Below, piece after piece: positions 1 through 9,605 of a stretch of 64,000 bases of DNA; position 1 is the stretch's first letter; each line of letters opens with the position of its first letter. The stretch comes from Pseudomonadales bacterium (lineage in GTDB: Bacteria > Pseudomonadota > Gammaproteobacteria > Pseudomonadales > UBA5518), in NCBI GenBank assembly GCA_024234165.1, contig JACKOP010000003.1:620001-684000 (forward strand), given 5' to 3'. Under the pieces are notes generated by a model that had not been told where the DNA came from, did no database searches, and worked only from the letters and a program-made list of their open reading frames with translations. The position numbers were made by a program, and so were the translations under genes.

Positions 1-123
1 TGGGGCGTAGTGCCCGTCACCCCTTATTCTGCTGTCGAATGCGACGCCTTGTGTGCGACGCTGCGAGACCTTCTTGGAGCGGCGTGATGAGGGAGTCTCG
101 CGTGCGGGATTGCGCAGGCATGC

Positions 124-155
124 AAAACGCCCCCACGGATGTCCGTGAGGGCGTT
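124..155 (-). terminator. Rho-independent terminator of the HU-like gene
   Basis: Read on the minus strand, a GC-rich stem (AACGCCCTCACGGA paired with TCCGTGGGGGCGTT) is followed by a short T run. It lies about 25 bp past the stop of the HU-like gene. The upstream 123 bases of the window show no gene. Confidence 0.75.
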
Positions 156-179
156 CGATCCGGCTGAGTGCCGGGCGGC

Positions 180-611
180 TCAGTGAGCCATGTCCTTCAG
201 TTTTTTCAGCGGGCGAACCTTCACCGATACCGAGGCAGGCTTGGCAGGGAATGTCCGCTCCTGTTTGGTGAACGGATCGACGCCCTTGCGTGCCTTTTGT
301 GCAGGCTTCTTGCGGGTGTTGATCTTGAACAGCCCCGGCAGCACGAATTCACCGGCGCCGCCCTTGCCAAGATGGCGACCAATGATGTCCGCAAGCTCAT
401 CGATGATGGCGGTAGCCTGCTTGCGCGAGACCTGCGTACGTTCGGCGATTTCGTTCAGGATCTCGGTCTTGCTCCAGCGATCCTTGATCGGTCCTGGTTT
501 TGCCGCAGCCTTCGCGGCGGGTTTGGAAGCAGCCTTCTTCGGGGCTGCCTTTGCAGCAGCCTTCTTCGGAGCTGCCTTTGCCTTCGCGGCTTTTTTCTTG
601 TCTGCGGCCAT
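180..611 (-). CDS. HU-family DNA-binding protein with Lys/Ala-rich N-terminal tail
   Basis: This is a 143-residue nucleoid-associated protein. The first ~45 residues are a histone-H1-like tail of KKAA/PKKAA repeats. Residues ~50-143 form an HU/IHF-type domain: an N-terminal helical part (KTEILNEIAERTQVS), the GEFVLPGLFKINTRKKPA segment and a basic beta-arm. The start is set at 611 (MAADKKK) because an AAGGAAG ribosome site precedes it. A further upstream in-frame ATG would add an unconserved leader. It stands alone, divergent from fmdB, and ends in a hairpin terminator. Tailed HU proteins are known in several proteobacteria; the tail probably adds sequence-independent DNA binding. Confidence 0.88.
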   Translation of the reverse strand: MAADKKKAAKAKAAPKKAAAKAAPKKAASKPAAKAAAKPGPIKDRWSKTEILNEIAERTQVSRKQATAIIDELADIIGRHLGKGGAGEFVLPGLFKINTRKKPAQKARKGVDPFTKQERTFPAKPASVSVKVRPLKKLKDMAH

Positions 612-959
612 GTGTCTTCCTTTGTGGGTTCGGGGGGTTGTTCGGTGATGCGGCTCCCGCACCGATGAAGCCTGTTTGCATACTGCAGAAACCGGATTTC
701 ATGCGCGGCTCGCGGCAGCGCGCGTATATATAATGCATTCATTCCTGCACGGCAACAGCGTGTTGCCTCAATTCTGCGCGCCCGCCAGCAGGCGCTGCGC
801 GGTGACGTTGCCGGGGCGTCAGCGCCAGCCGCCGATGTCCGGGATCCGGCATGAATTCGCATAATCCATGCGTGGGAGCTGGAGTATAATCCCCGGTCTT
901 TTTGTTGGCTGTGTCGTCGACGCAGCCGGTGTGACCGGATATCCGCAGGAGGACCTGGC
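612..959. promoter_or_regulatory. Divergent intergenic region between the HU-like gene and fmdB
   Basis: No convincing gene is seen. An AT-rich TATATATAAT block at 725-734 could serve as the -10 of the minus-strand HU-like gene. A TATAAT at 885-890, about 70 bp before fmdB, is a good -10 for the fmdB-aspS-ruv direction, but I see no strong -35. The fmdB ribosome site AGGAGG is at 948-953. Confidence 0.45.
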
Positions 960-1247
960 GTGCCCATCTACGAATACTGCTGCGATGGCTGCAATCACGG
1001 GTTGGAGAAACTGCAGAAGATCGCGGATGAACCGCTGACGCTTTGTCCCAGCTGCGGCGAGACGAAGCTGCGGCGCAAGATCAGCGCCGCCGGCTTCCGG
1101 CTGAAGGGCGGCGGCTGGTACGAGACCGACTTCAAGAGCGGCAGCAAGAAGAATCTGGCGGGCGACGCGGCGGGCGCGACGGCCCCCGACAAGCCAGCCG
1201 CTGCTGCAACACCATCGGCAGCACCCGCTGCAGACGGCAACAATTGA
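960..1247 (+). CDS. FmdB-family zinc ribbon protein
   Basis: A 95-residue protein starting at GTG, with AGGAGG six bases upstream. It opens with [11 protein letters not shown] and has a second pair CPSC, together forming the four-Cys zinc ribbon of the FmdB/CxxC_CXXC_SSSS family. The C-terminal third is a low-complexity Ala/Pro/Lys tail. The cellular role is not established; the name comes from a putative regulator near an amidase gene. Its position directly upstream of aspS is common in gammaproteobacteria and suggests co-transcription. Confidence 0.88.
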   Translation: MPIYEYCCDGCNHGLEKLQKIADEPLTLCPSCGETKLRRKISAAGFRLKGGGWYETDFKSGSKKNLAGDAAGATAPDKPAAAATPSAAPAADGNN

Positions 1248-1282
1248 GACAACCAGGCACTCGAACACGGCGGAATCCAGGT

Positions 1283-3064
1283 ATGCGCACGCACTATTGT
1301 GGCGATCTCGACGTCTCCCACACTGGCCAGGAGGTCACGCTCTGTGGCTGGGCGGACCGCCGTCGTGATCATGGTGGCGTGATTTTCGTGGACTTGCGCG
1401 ATCGCGAGGGAGTGGTGCAGGTCGTAGTCGATCCGGATTGCGGCGAACACTTTGCGATTGCCGATCGCGTGCGCAGTGAATACGTGCTGTGCGTGCGAGG
1501 GCGCGTGCGCGAGCGCAGCGAAGCCACCGTGAACCCGGCGATGAAGACCGGGTGCATCGAGGTTTACGCGAGCGCACTGGAAATTCTGAACGTAGCCGAA
1601 ACGCCGCCGTTCCAGCTCGACGAGCACGCGCATGTCGGTGAGGAGACCCGGCTGCGCTACCGCTATCTCGATCTGCGCCGCCCGGAGATGCTCGGCAACC
1701 TGCGTCTGCGCTCCGATATCGCGCGCTCGATTCGCAATTTCCTCGGCGACCGTGGTTTCATCGAAGTCGAAACACCGATGCTGACGCGTGCAACGCCCGA
1801 AGGTGCGCGGGATTATCTGGTGCCGAGCCGTACGCACCCGGGGCGTTTCTTCGCGCTGCCGCAATCGCCCCAACTGTTCAAGCAGCTGCTGATGGTGGCT
1901 GGCTTCGATCGCTACTACCAGATCGTGAAGTGCTTTCGTGACGAGGATCTGCGTGCTGACCGCCAGCCAGAATTCACGCAGATCGACATCGAGTTCGCCT
2001 TCGCCGACCAGGCGGAGATCACCGCGACCGCCGAAGCCATGGTGCGCGAGCTGTTCGACGTGGTTCTCGGGCACGATCTCGGTGAATTTCCGCGCCTGAC
2101 CTGGGCCGAGGCGATGCGGCGTTTCGGCAGCGACAAGCCTGATTTGCGCATCCCACTCGAACTGGTCGAGGTGAGTGATCTGATGCGCGATGTGGACTTC
2201 AAGGTGTTCGCAGCGCCGGCCAGCGATCCGGAGGGGCGCGTTGCAGCGCTGAAAGTGCCTCGTGGAGGGGCGTTGCTGAGTCGCAAGCAGATCGACGACT
2301 ACACGCGTTTCGTCGGAATCTACGGCGCCAGGGGATTGGCATACATCAAGGTGAACGATCGCAACGACCTCGAGGAAGGACTGCAATCGCCGATCGTGAA
2401 ATTCCTGCCGCTCGAAGCAAGGCGCGAGTTGCTCGAGCGCACTGCGGCGCAGGACGGTGATCTCATCTTCTTTGGCGCCGACCGTGCGAAGGTGGTCAAC
2501 GAAGCGCTCGGAGCCCTGCGTTGCAAGCTTGGTGCCGATCTCGATCTCTACACCTGCGAGTGGGCGCCGCTGTGGGTGGTCGATTTCCCGATGTTCGAGC
2601 GTGACGACAAGGGGCGCTGGAGTCCGCTGCATCATCCGTTCACGCGTCCGGCCTGTGCGCCGGAGGTTCTGGTCAATGATCCGGGGAGTGCGCTTTCGCA
2701 GGCTTACGATATGGTGCTGAACGGTACGGAACTCGGCGGTGGTTCGATTCGTATCCACACGCGCGACATGCAGCAATCGGTATTCCGCATACTTGGGATC
2801 GGCGAGGATGAGGCACACGAGAAGTTCGGTTTTCTGCTCGATGCGCTGCGCTACGGGGCGCCGCCGCACGGTGGTCTGGCGTTCGGTCTGGACCGACTCG
2901 TGATGCTGATGACGCGATCGGCCTCGATCCGCGACGTGATTGCGTTTCCGAAAACGCAGAGTGCGAACTGCCTGCTCACCGAGGCGCCTGGCGTCATCGA
3001 TGCAGGACAACTGCGTGACCTGCACATCCGGCTGCGCGCGCCCGCAGCGGAGACCACAGGCTGA
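1283..3064 (+). CDS. aspS: Aspartyl-tRNA synthetase
   Basis: A 593-residue class II synthetase that charges tRNA-Asp, the usual length for the bacterial type. Residues 1-105 are the OB-fold anticodon-binding domain. Motif 2 is visible as [18 protein letters not shown] and motif 3 as [13 protein letters not shown]. The large insertion between motifs 2 and 3 is the bacterial GAD domain. The start at MRTHYCG (1283) matches the family N-terminus. It sits 35 bp after fmdB and 2 bp before ruvC, so it is probably part of one operon. A yebC gene, often found between aspS and ruvC, is absent here. Confidence 0.97.
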   Translation: MRTHYCGDLDVSHTGQEVTLCGWADRRRDHGGVIFVDLRDREGVVQVVVDPDCGEHFAIADRVRSEYVLCVRGRVRERSEATVNPAMKTGCIEVYASALEILNVAETPPFQLDEHAHVGEETRLRYRYLDLRRPEMLGNLRLRSDIARSIRNFLGDRGFIEVETPMLTRATPEGARDYLVPSRTHPGRFFALPQSPQLFKQLLMVAGFDRYYQIVKCFRDEDLRADRQPEFTQIDIEFAFADQAEITATAEAMVRELFDVVLGHDLGEFPRLTWAEAMRRFGSDKPDLRIPLELVEVSDLMRDVDFKVFAAPASDPEGRVAALKVPRGGALLSRKQIDDYTRFVGIYGARGLAYIKVNDRNDLEEGLQSPIVKFLPLEARRELLERTAAQDGDLIFFGADRAKVVNEALGALRCKLGADLDLYTCEWAPLWVVDFPMFERDDKGRWSPLHHPFTRPACAPEVLVNDPGSALSQAYDMVLNGTELGGGSIRIHTRDMQQSVFRILGIGEDEAHEKFGFLLDALRYGAPPHGGLAFGLDRLVMLMTRSASIRDVIAFPKTQSANCLLTEAPGVIDAGQLRDLHIRLRAPAAETTG

Positions 3065-3066
3065 AC

Positions 3067-3624
3067 GTGGGTGTGCAGTCGCCCGGGCATGGTGCGCCGG
3101 CGACGGCGGCTGTGATTCTCGGGGTGGACCCGGGTTCGCGGGTGACCGGTTTCGGAGTGATCCACAGCACGGGCAAGCGCCTCGAGTATGCCGGCAGCGG
3201 CTGTATCCGGGTCGCGGACGCGGAGCTGCCCGAACGCTTGCGACGCATATTCGACTGCCTGAGCGAAATCATCGAACGTTACCGTCCGACCGAACTCGCG
3301 ATCGAGCAGGTGTTCGTGGCCCGCAGCGCTGGTTCGGCGCTGAAGCTTGGGCAGGCCCGCGGCGCAGCGATCGTCGCCGCAGCACGCCTGGGTCTGGCGG
3401 TGTTCGAGTATTCACCACGCAGCATCAAACAATCGGTGGTGGGGACCGGTGCGGCCGGCAAGGAGCAGGTACAGCACATGGTGTGCGCATTGCTCGGTCT
3501 GCCTGCGGCACCGCAGGCAGACGCGGCCGATGCGCTGGCTGTGGCGCTGTGCCATGCTCATACGCGCCAGGGCCTGGAGCGTCTGCCCGAGGCGCGTGCG
3601 ACCCGGCGCGGGCGTGTGCGCTGA
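3067..3624 (+). CDS. ruvC: Crossover junction endodeoxyribonuclease RuvC
   Basis: A 185-residue Holliday junction resolvase. The RNase H-like fold is shown by [14 protein letters not shown] (first catalytic Asp), [10 protein letters not shown] (catalytic Glu) and the C-terminal [14 protein letters not shown] (acidic pair and His). The start is GTG, 2 bp after aspS. About 12 residues precede the usual family start, so initiation could be slightly further in. It works with RuvAB, encoded immediately downstream. Confidence 0.96.
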   Translation: MGVQSPGHGAPATAAVILGVDPGSRVTGFGVIHSTGKRLEYAGSGCIRVADAELPERLRRIFDCLSEIIERYRPTELAIEQVFVARSAGSALKLGQARGAAIVAAARLGLAVFEYSPRSIKQSVVGTGAAGKEQVQHMVCALLGLPAAPQADAADALAVALCHAHTRQGLERLPEARATRRGRVR

Positions 3625-3645
3625 GGGGCAACGGATACAACAGAC

Positions 3646-4272
3646 ATGATCGGACGGATTCGCGGCATCATCGTCGACAAGCAGGCGCCTGAACTCGTGA
3701 TCGATGCTGCTGGTGTCGGCTACGAAGTGCAGGCGCCGATCAGCACATTGTGCCGCCTGCCGCCGGTTGGGCAGGAAGTGGTGCTGTACACGCATTTCGT
3801 GGTGCGCGAGGACGCACAGCAACTCTTCGGTTTCTGGCATCGTGATGACCGTGAGCTGTTCCGCGCGCTGATTCGTGTCAGTGGGGTGGGGCCCAAGCTG
3901 GCGCTGGCGATCCTGTCCGGCATGGACAGCGATGAATTCGCGCGCTGCGTGCAGCGTGGTGATGCCAGCGCACTGGTACGACTGCCTGGTGTAGGCAAGA
4001 AGACCGCGGAACGGCTGATGGTCGAGATGCGCGATGTGCTGCGTGAATGGCGGCCGGAATCGGCGCCTGGACGTGACGGAGCGCCGGCGTCGCCGGACAT
4101 TGCTGCAGTGGGCCGCAACCGGCTGGTACACGATGCCGAGAGTGCGCTGGTCGCGCTTGGCTACAAGCCATCTGAGGCGACACGGGCAGTGGCAGCGGTG
4201 CTCGACGACACAGTGGACGCCAGCGAGGAACTGATCCGGCGTGCCCTGAAGGCGCTGGGAAGTGGACGCTGA
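3646..4272 (+). CDS. ruvA: Holliday junction branch migration protein RuvA
   Basis: A 208-residue protein that binds the four-way junction and loads the RuvB motor. The N-terminal OB fold begins MIGRIRGIIVDKQ. Two helix-hairpin-helix motifs follow (VSGVGPKLALAIL and LPGVGKKTAERLM). The C-terminal domain III (ALVALGYKPSEATRAV) contacts RuvB. It lies between ruvC and ruvB in the same orientation with short spacers. Confidence 0.97.
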   Translation: MIGRIRGIIVDKQAPELVIDAAGVGYEVQAPISTLCRLPPVGQEVVLYTHFVVREDAQQLFGFWHRDDRELFRALIRVSGVGPKLALAILSGMDSDEFARCVQRGDASALVRLPGVGKKTAERLMVEMRDVLREWRPESAPGRDGAPASPDIAAVGRNRLVHDAESALVALGYKPSEATRAVAAVLDDTVDASEELIRRALKALGSGR

Positions 4273-4281
4273 GGGCGCGAG

Positions 4282-5325
4282 ATGATCGAGACCGACCGGC
4301 TGGTGGGGCCTGCGGGCATGCGTCAGGACGAGGTGCTGGATCGCACGATCCGGCCGCGCATGCTCGCCGATTATGTGGGGCAACCGGTAGTGCGCGAGCA
4401 GATGGAGATCTTCGTCGCCGCTGCACGTGGACGAGGCGAGGCGCTCGATCACACCCTGATCTTCGGTCCGCCCGGCCTGGGCAAGACCACGCTGGCGAAC
4501 ATCATTGCGAATGAAATGGGCGTTTCGATGAAAAGCACATCGGGACCGGTGCTCGAGAAGGCTGGTGACCTTGCAGCGATGCTGACCAACCTCGAACCGC
4601 GCGATGTGCTGTTCATCGACGAGATCCACCGGCTCAGTCCGCACGTCGAGGAAGTTCTGTATCCCGCGATGGAGGACTTCCAGCTCGATATCATGATCGG
4701 TGAAGGGCCGGCGGCGCGTTCGATCAAGCTCGATTTGCCGCAATTCACGCTGGTCGGTGCGACCACGCGTGCCGGCCTGCTGACCTCGCCCTTGCGCGAC
4801 CGCTTCGGCATCGTGCAGCGGCTGGAGTTCTACTCGGTTGCCGACCTCGCGCACATCGTCGCACGCTCGGGGCGGCTGCTCGGTTTCGAAATCGACACAG
4901 ACGGTGCGCGCGAGATCGCACGCCGCTCGCGGGGTACGCCACGGATCGCAAACCGCCTGCTCAGACGCGTACGCGATTTTGCCGAGGTGCGCCACGAAGG
5001 GCGCATCGATGCTGTGATTGCCGATGCGGCGCTCGACATGCTGAGCGTCGATCAGCAGGGCTTCGATCACATGGATCGTCGTCTGCTGCTTGCGATGATC
5101 GAGAAGTTCGACGGTGGACCGGTTGGTGTCGACAGTCTGGCGGCGGCAATCGGAGAGGAGCGCGGCACCATCGAAGACGTGCTGGAGCCGTTTCTGATCC
5201 AGCAGGGCTATGTGCTGCGCACGCCGCGCGGGCGCATGGTGACGCGTGCCGCGTATCTGCACTTCGGGCTGCAGCCGCGCGGCAGTTACGCGATACCCGA
5301 TCTGCTCGACGGAGACGCAACGTGA
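4282..5325 (+). CDS. ruvB: Holliday junction branch migration ATPase RuvB
   Basis: A 347-residue AAA+ motor. Walker A is GPPGLGKTT and Walker B is LFIDEIHRL; the sensor region [18 protein letters not shown] and a C-terminal winged helix ([29 protein letters not shown]) follow. The stop overlaps the GTG start of ybgC by four bases (GTGA), which couples recombination genes to the Tol-Pal operon as in many gammaproteobacteria. Confidence 0.97.
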   Translation: MIETDRLVGPAGMRQDEVLDRTIRPRMLADYVGQPVVREQMEIFVAAARGRGEALDHTLIFGPPGLGKTTLANIIANEMGVSMKSTSGPVLEKAGDLAAMLTNLEPRDVLFIDEIHRLSPHVEEVLYPAMEDFQLDIMIGEGPAARSIKLDLPQFTLVGATTRAGLLTSPLRDRFGIVQRLEFYSVADLAHIVARSGRLLGFEIDTDGAREIARRSRGTPRIANRLLRRVRDFAEVRHEGRIDAVIADAALDMLSVDQQGFDHMDRRLLLAMIEKFDGGPVGVDSLAAAIGEERGTIEDVLEPFLIQQGYVLRTPRGRMVTRAAYLHFGLQPRGSYAIPDLLDGDAT

Positions 5326-5792
5326 GTGCGGGTGCCGCGCTGAGTGACGAGCTGCGGCTGCCGGTGCGTGTCTACATCGAGGATACCGATGCGGGTGGCA
5401 TCGTGTTCTACGTGAATTACCTGAAGTATTTCGAGCGGGCTCGCACCGAGTTCATGCGCCGACTGGGTTTTGCAAAGGCCGCGTTGCTCGATGGCGAGTT
5501 CCTGTTCGTGGTGCACTCGCTCGAGGTCGAGTACCTGCATGCCGCAGTGCTCGACGATCAACTCGACGCGTGTGCCTCGCTGCGTGAGGTGCGCGGTGCG
5601 CGGCTGCAGTTCGCTCAACGCGTGCTGCGTGCGGGAACAGAGATCTGTCGCGCGCGGGTGACGGTGGCTTGCGTGGACGGCAGCACACGGCGCCCGCGTG
5701 CGTTGCCGCCAGCGCTGCGCATGGCGCTCGAGGCTGCATTGGCAGACACGCCGGAAAAATCGATACATCAGTCAACGGAGAGTTCCAGGTGA
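5322..5792 (+). CDS. ybgC: Tol-Pal system-associated acyl-CoA thioesterase YbgC
   Basis: A 156-residue hotdog-fold thioesterase. The active-site segment [20 protein letters not shown] has the catalytic Asp typical of the 4-hydroxybenzoyl-CoA thioesterase/YbgC family. The start is GTG overlapping the ruvB stop, and its own stop overlaps the tolQ start (GTGA at 5789-5792). It is the conserved first gene of tol-pal operons and is linked to phospholipid metabolism in the cytoplasm. Confidence 0.95.
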   Translation: MSAGAALSDELRLPVRVYIEDTDAGGIVFYVNYLKYFERARTEFMRRLGFAKAALLDGEFLFVVHSLEVEYLHAAVLDDQLDACASLREVRGARLQFAQRVLRAGTEICRARVTVACVDGSTRRPRALPPALRMALEAALADTPEKSIHQSTESSR

Positions 5793-6487
5793 ACCAGGAA
5801 TTGTCGCTCTGGGGTCTTGTCGCAGAGGCGAGTCTGACCGTCCAGATGGTCATGTTCATCCTGTTCATGGCATCGGTGGTGTCGTGGGGGATGATCGTGC
5901 AGCGTGCACTGCTGCTGCGCCGCGCAAAGAAGCAGTTCACGGACTTCGAGCAGACGTTCTGGTCCGGTATCGATCTCGGACAGCTCTATCGCGACGGCAG
6001 TTCCCGTCTCGAGGCCAACGGACAGATCGAAGGAGTGGAGAACCTGTTCAGGGCCGGTTTCAAGGAGTTCACGCGTCTGCGTCAGCAGGCAGGCATCGAA
6101 TCCGACGCGATCATGGAGGGGGCGCAGCGTGCGATGCGTGTGGCACTTTCGCGTGAGGTCGAGTTCCTCGAGCGCCACCTGCCGTTTCTTGCCACGGTGG
6201 GTTCCACCAGTCCGTACGTTGGTTTGTTCGGCACGGTATGGGGGATCATGCACTCGTTTCGCGGGCTGGCCAACGTGCATCAGGCGACGCTCGCGACGGT
6301 GGCTCCGGGCATCTCGGAAGCGCTGGTCGCGACCGCAATGGGCCTGTTCGCGGCAATTCCTGCAGTGATTGCCTACAACCGCTACTCCGCGCAGGTCGAC
6401 AGCCTCGTGGCGAACTACGAGACCTTCGCGGAGGAGTTTTCGAGCATTCTCCATCGCCAGGCGCACGCTGGCAGAAAGAGTGCCTGA
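5789..6487 (+). CDS. tolQ: Tol-Pal proton channel subunit TolQ
   Basis: A 232-residue inner membrane protein of the ExbB/MotA/TolQ family. It has three membrane segments: one near residues 20-40 and a pair in the C-terminal half, including the conserved stretch PYVGLFGTVWGIMHSF. With TolR it forms the proton-driven stator that energises TolA during outer membrane constriction. The GTG start at 5789 is chosen because AACGGAG lies just upstream and the MotA/ExbB N-terminus matches; longer in-frame extensions run back into ybgC. Confidence 0.95.
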   Translation: MNQELSLWGLVAEASLTVQMVMFILFMASVVSWGMIVQRALLLRRAKKQFTDFEQTFWSGIDLGQLYRDGSSRLEANGQIEGVENLFRAGFKEFTRLRQQAGIESDAIMEGAQRAMRVALSREVEFLERHLPFLATVGSTSPYVGLFGTVWGIMHSFRGLANVHQATLATVAPGISEALVATAMGLFAAIPAVIAYNRYSAQVDSLVANYETFAEEFSSILHRQAHAGRKSA

Positions 6488-6503
6488 GAGCCGGAGGACC
6501 ACG

Positions 6504-6917
6504 ATGTCAAGGGAACGCCGCAAGCCGATGGCAGAGATCAACGTCGTGCCGTACATCGACGTGATGCTCGTGCTGCTGATCATCTTCATGATCACCGCAC
6601 CGATGCTGATGCAGGGTGTCGAGGTGGAATTGCCGGATGCTGCTTCCGAACCGATCGAGAACCAGAAAGACGAGCCGCTGATCGTGTCGGTGAAGGCTGA
6701 CGGGACGTACTACATCAACCTCGGCGGCTCACCTGACCGCCCCGAGCAGCTCGCGGTCATCAAGGACAAGGTCGGCAAGATACTCAAGGCCAAGCCGAAG
6801 ACGCCCGTGCTGGTGTGGGGTGACGAAAAGGTTCCCTATGGCACCGTGGTCGTGCTGATGAGCGAGTTGCAGCAGGCGGGTGCGACGAGCGTCGGGTTGG
6901 TGACCGAGAACCCCTGA
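6504..6917 (+). CDS. tolR: Tol-Pal system subunit TolR
   Basis: A 137-residue ExbD/TolR protein. It has a single N-terminal transmembrane helix carrying the functional Asp in YIDVMLVLLIIFMITAPM. A periplasmic domain (residues ~45-137) with the VSVKADGTYYINLGG fold follows. The ATG at 6504 has a GGAGG site. It lies 16 bp after tolQ and 3 bp before tolA. Confidence 0.95.
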   Translation: MSRERRKPMAEINVVPYIDVMLVLLIIFMITAPMLMQGVEVELPDAASEPIENQKDEPLIVSVKADGTYYINLGGSPDRPEQLAVIKDKVGKILKAKPKTPVLVWGDEKVPYGTVVVLMSELQQAGATSVGLVTENP

Positions 6918-6920
6918 ACC

Positions 6921-7724
6921 ATGCGCACCCTCGAGGGTTACATCGTGCCCGTGGCAGTCACGCTGGTGCTGCATGCAGCGCTGCTGGCTGTGCTCACCAT
7001 GAATTGGCACTCCACGCGCGAGCCGTTGGTGAAGCCTGCGCCACGGCACGTCAAGGCGCGTCTCGTTGCACAGGAAAAGAGCAGCCCGAAGTCGGCGCCG
7101 AAACCCGCGGCCCAGACGCCGCCCCAGCGTCCACCCGAGCCGCCCAAGCCAGAGCCACCGAAGCCCAAGCCAGAGCCACCGAAGCCCAAGCCGGAGCCAC
7201 CGAAGCCCAAGCCAGAGCCACCGAAGCCCAAGCCGGAACCACCGAAACCGAAGCCGCAATCCAAACCGCAGGTCAAGCCGGAGCCACCCAAACCCGACCC
7301 GCGTGTGCAGGAGCAGGCACGCCAGCGCGAGCAGAAGCAACGGGAGGTTGAGCAGCGCCAACGCCAGCAGCGCGAGCGGGAGCTCGCCCTCGCGCTGGCA
7401 GCGGAGGATGCCCTGGCCGAGGGGGGTGAAACCAGTACCTATGAAGACGCGATTGCGGAGGCGATCGAGGACAACTGGAGTCGTCCGCCGAGCGCACGTC
7501 GCGATATGCAGGTCGTGTTGCGGATACAATTGATCCCTACCGGCGAAGTGGTGGGTGTCAGCGTGCTGAAGAGCAGCGGTGACGACGCGTTCGATCGCAG
7601 TGCGGTCAACGCGGTAAACAAGGCGGCACGCTTTCCGGAAGTGGCCGATGCGCCGCCACAGGTGTTCGAACGTCGCCTGCGAACTTTGCAACTTGTGTTC
7701 CGACCAGAGGATCTGCGCCAGTGA
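6921..7724 (+). CDS. tolA: Tol-Pal energy-transducing protein TolA
   Basis: A 267-residue protein. Residues ~8-30 form the membrane anchor. Residues ~55-135 are a Pro/Lys/Glu-rich spacer built from repeated PPKPKPE units, followed by a charged helical stretch (QARQREQKQREVEQRQRQQRERE). The C-terminal ~95 residues form the TolA/TonB-C domain (IEDNWSRPPSARRDMQVVLRI). It spans the periplasm to reach TolB and Pal. The spacer is Pro-rich rather than the long Ala-rich helix of E. coli TolA. The stop overlaps the tolB start. Confidence 0.92.
   Translation: MRTLEGYIVPVAVTLVLHAALLAVLTMNWHSTREPLVKPAPRHVKARLVAQEKSSPKSAPKPAAQTPPQRPPEPPKPEPPKPKPEPPKPKPEPPKPKPEPPKPKPEPPKPKPQSKPQVKPEPPKPDPRVQEQARQREQKQREVEQRQRQQRERELALALAAEDALAEGGETSTYEDAIAEAIEDNWSRPPSARRDMQVVLRIQLIPTGEVVGVSVLKSSGDDAFDRSAVNAVNKAARFPEVADAPPQVFERRLRTLQLVFRPEDLRQ
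7155..7259 (+). repeat. Five 21-bp in-frame tandem repeats inside tolA
   Basis: Five consecutive 21-bp units of the type CCACCGAAGCCCAAGCCAGAG encode PPKPKPE. The first four differ by one or two bases and the fifth is more diverged. The in-frame array sets the length of the periplasmic TolA spacer and could expand or contract by slippage without frameshift. Confidence 0.9.
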
Positions 7725-9019
7725 TCAAGCGTGTGGGTGTGGTTTTACTGTGGCTGCTTGGCTGCGCCGTTGCCCATGCGGCGGAATTGAGCATCGAGAT
7801 CACGCGCGGTACGGACAATCCGACGTCGATCGCGGTTGTACCGCTGGGCGCCACGCCGGGGTTGCTGCCGCCAACTGCGGTCGATGCGGTGGTGTCGGCC
7901 GATCTGCAGCGCAGCGGCATGTTTGCCCCGATGAGGGTTTCCGACATGATTGCGCAACCCCATCAGCAGAGCGAGGTGTTCTATACCGATTGGCGCCTGA
8001 TGAATGTGGACTACCTGGTGGTCGGTCGCATGACGCGCGATGCGGCAGGGCTTTATCGCGTGCAGTTCGAGCTGCTGGACGTGTTGCGTCAGTCGGTGCT
8101 GCTGCAGGAGACCGTGAACGGTTCCGAAAACCAGTTGCGCGATATTGCGCACTACATCGCTGACAAGGTCTACGAGAAACTGACCGGTATCAAGGGGGCC
8201 TTCTCGACCAAGATCGCCTACGTTTCGGTTGCCCAGGAGGGCAGCCGGCAGAATTTCCGTCTGATCAAGGCCGATGCCGACGGCGAGCGGGCACAGATGA
8301 TCCTCGAATCTTCCGAGCCGATCCTGTCGCCATCATGGTCGCCGGATGCCAAGCAGCTCGCGTACGTGTCGTTCGAGGACCGCCGCCCGGGAATCTACCG
8401 GCAGGTGATCGCAACCGGCGAGCGGCAGAAGCTGACCTCGTTTCCCGGGCTGAACGGCGCGCCCGCCTGGTCGCCCGACGGGCGGCGCATGGCCATGGTG
8501 CTGTCGAAGGACGACAACCCCGAGATCTACGTGATGGATCTGGCGACGCGTGAACTCACGCGCATGACGAATCACTTCGCGATCGATACCGAACCGGCGT
8601 GGATGCCCGACGGACGCTCGATCGTGTTCACATCGGATCGCGGCGGACGGCCGCATATCTACCGTGTCGATGTCGTGACGCGTGAACTGACGCGGCTGAC
8701 CTTCGAGGGCGCCTACAATTCGCGTCCGCGACCGATGCCGGATGGTTCCGGGATCGTCTACGTGCACCGCAGCGAATCGAACGGGCCGTTTCACATTGCA
8801 TTGCAGAATTTTCAGCGCAATACGGTGCGCGTGCTGACCGAGACCAGTTACGACGAATCCCCGAGCGTCGCGCCGAACGGCAGCATGATTATTTACGCGA
8901 CGAAGCGACTGGGTAAAGGTATACTCGCCGTCGTGTCGGTGGACGCGAATGTCAAGTATTTCTTGCCGTCGGCGGCGCGCGAAGTGCGCGAGCCGGCGTG
9001 GTCCCCGTACATGCGTTGA
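7721..9019 (+). CDS. tolB: Tol-Pal system beta-propeller protein TolB
   Basis: A 432-residue periplasmic protein. A signal peptide ends near AVAHA (residues 1-21). An N-terminal mixed domain covers residues ~22-160. A six-bladed propeller follows, made of repeats such as [18 protein letters not shown] and [18 protein letters not shown]. It binds Pal and the TolA C-terminal domain. The GTG start overlaps the tolA stop by four bases. Confidence 0.96.
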   Translation: MIKRVGVVLLWLLGCAVAHAAELSIEITRGTDNPTSIAVVPLGATPGLLPPTAVDAVVSADLQRSGMFAPMRVSDMIAQPHQQSEVFYTDWRLMNVDYLVVGRMTRDAAGLYRVQFELLDVLRQSVLLQETVNGSENQLRDIAHYIADKVYEKLTGIKGAFSTKIAYVSVAQEGSRQNFRLIKADADGERAQMILESSEPILSPSWSPDAKQLAYVSFEDRRPGIYRQVIATGERQKLTSFPGLNGAPAWSPDGRRMAMVLSKDDNPEIYVMDLATRELTRMTNHFAIDTEPAWMPDGRSIVFTSDRGGRPHIYRVDVVTRELTRLTFEGAYNSRPRPMPDGSGIVYVHRSESNGPFHIALQNFQRNTVRVLTETSYDESPSVAPNGSMIIYATKRLGKGILAVVSVDANVKYFLPSAAREVREPAWSPYMR

Positions 9020-9056
9020 CTCCCCCCGAAACTGGATACATGAGGATGATCGATCC

Positions 9057-9593
9057 GTGAGCAGCATGAGCAAGCGATTCGTACGCGTGACGACCGCGAT
9101 TTTTCTGGCGGCGCTGATGGCGGCCTGCAGTGGCAACAAGGGTGCGGGTGGCGGGAGTGCGACGTCGGACATGCCGGACGGCACGGCGGTAGGCGACGGT
9201 GGTGCGACCTCGGTCGGTGTGGGTTCGGATGGGGGATTGTCGCCGGAGGAAATGGCCGCGCGTGGCCTGGGTGGCTTGCAGACCGTGTTCTATTTCGACT
9301 TCGACCAATCGGCGCTTTCGCCCGAGACGCGCGCAGCACTCGATGCGCAGGCGAACGCGCTGCGCAACCAACGCGGCGTGGTTCGCCTCGAAGGCCATGC
9401 AGATGAGCGCGGTTCGCGCGAGTACAACCTCGCGCTCGGTGAGCGTCGCGCAAAGGCGATTGCCAACTACCTGATCCTGCAGGGGATCGACCGTAGTCGG
9501 ATCGAGGCCGTGAGCTATGGTGAGGAGCGTCCGGCCGCACTCGGTCAGGACGAGGCGTCCTGGGCGCGCAATCGGCGTGTGGAGTTGCGCTGA
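9057..9593 (+). CDS. pal: Peptidoglycan-associated lipoprotein Pal
   Basis: About 178 residues. The lipobox LMAAC puts the acylated Cys at residue 24, followed by a Gly/Ser-rich linker. The OmpA-C domain begins [18 protein letters not shown] and contains [21 protein letters not shown], the meso-diaminopimelate-binding segment. The GTG at 9057 is favoured by GAGGA ten bases upstream; the ATG at 9066 is the alternative and would give 175 residues. It anchors the outer membrane to peptidoglycan in the Tol-Pal complex. Confidence 0.95.
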   Translation: MSSMSKRFVRVTTAIFLAALMAACSGNKGAGGGSATSDMPDGTAVGDGGATSVGVGSDGGLSPEEMAARGLGGLQTVFYFDFDQSALSPETRAALDAQANALRNQRGVVRLEGHADERGSREYNLALGERRAKAIANYLILQGIDRSRIEAVSYGEERPAALGQDEASWARNRRVELR

Positions 9594-9605
9594 GGCCGGG
9601 ACACC

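Noticed and set aside
995..3025. 676-codon minus-strand frame opposite aspS
   Set aside because: It is a shadow of the aspartyl-tRNA synthetase with Arg/His-rich composition and no motif.
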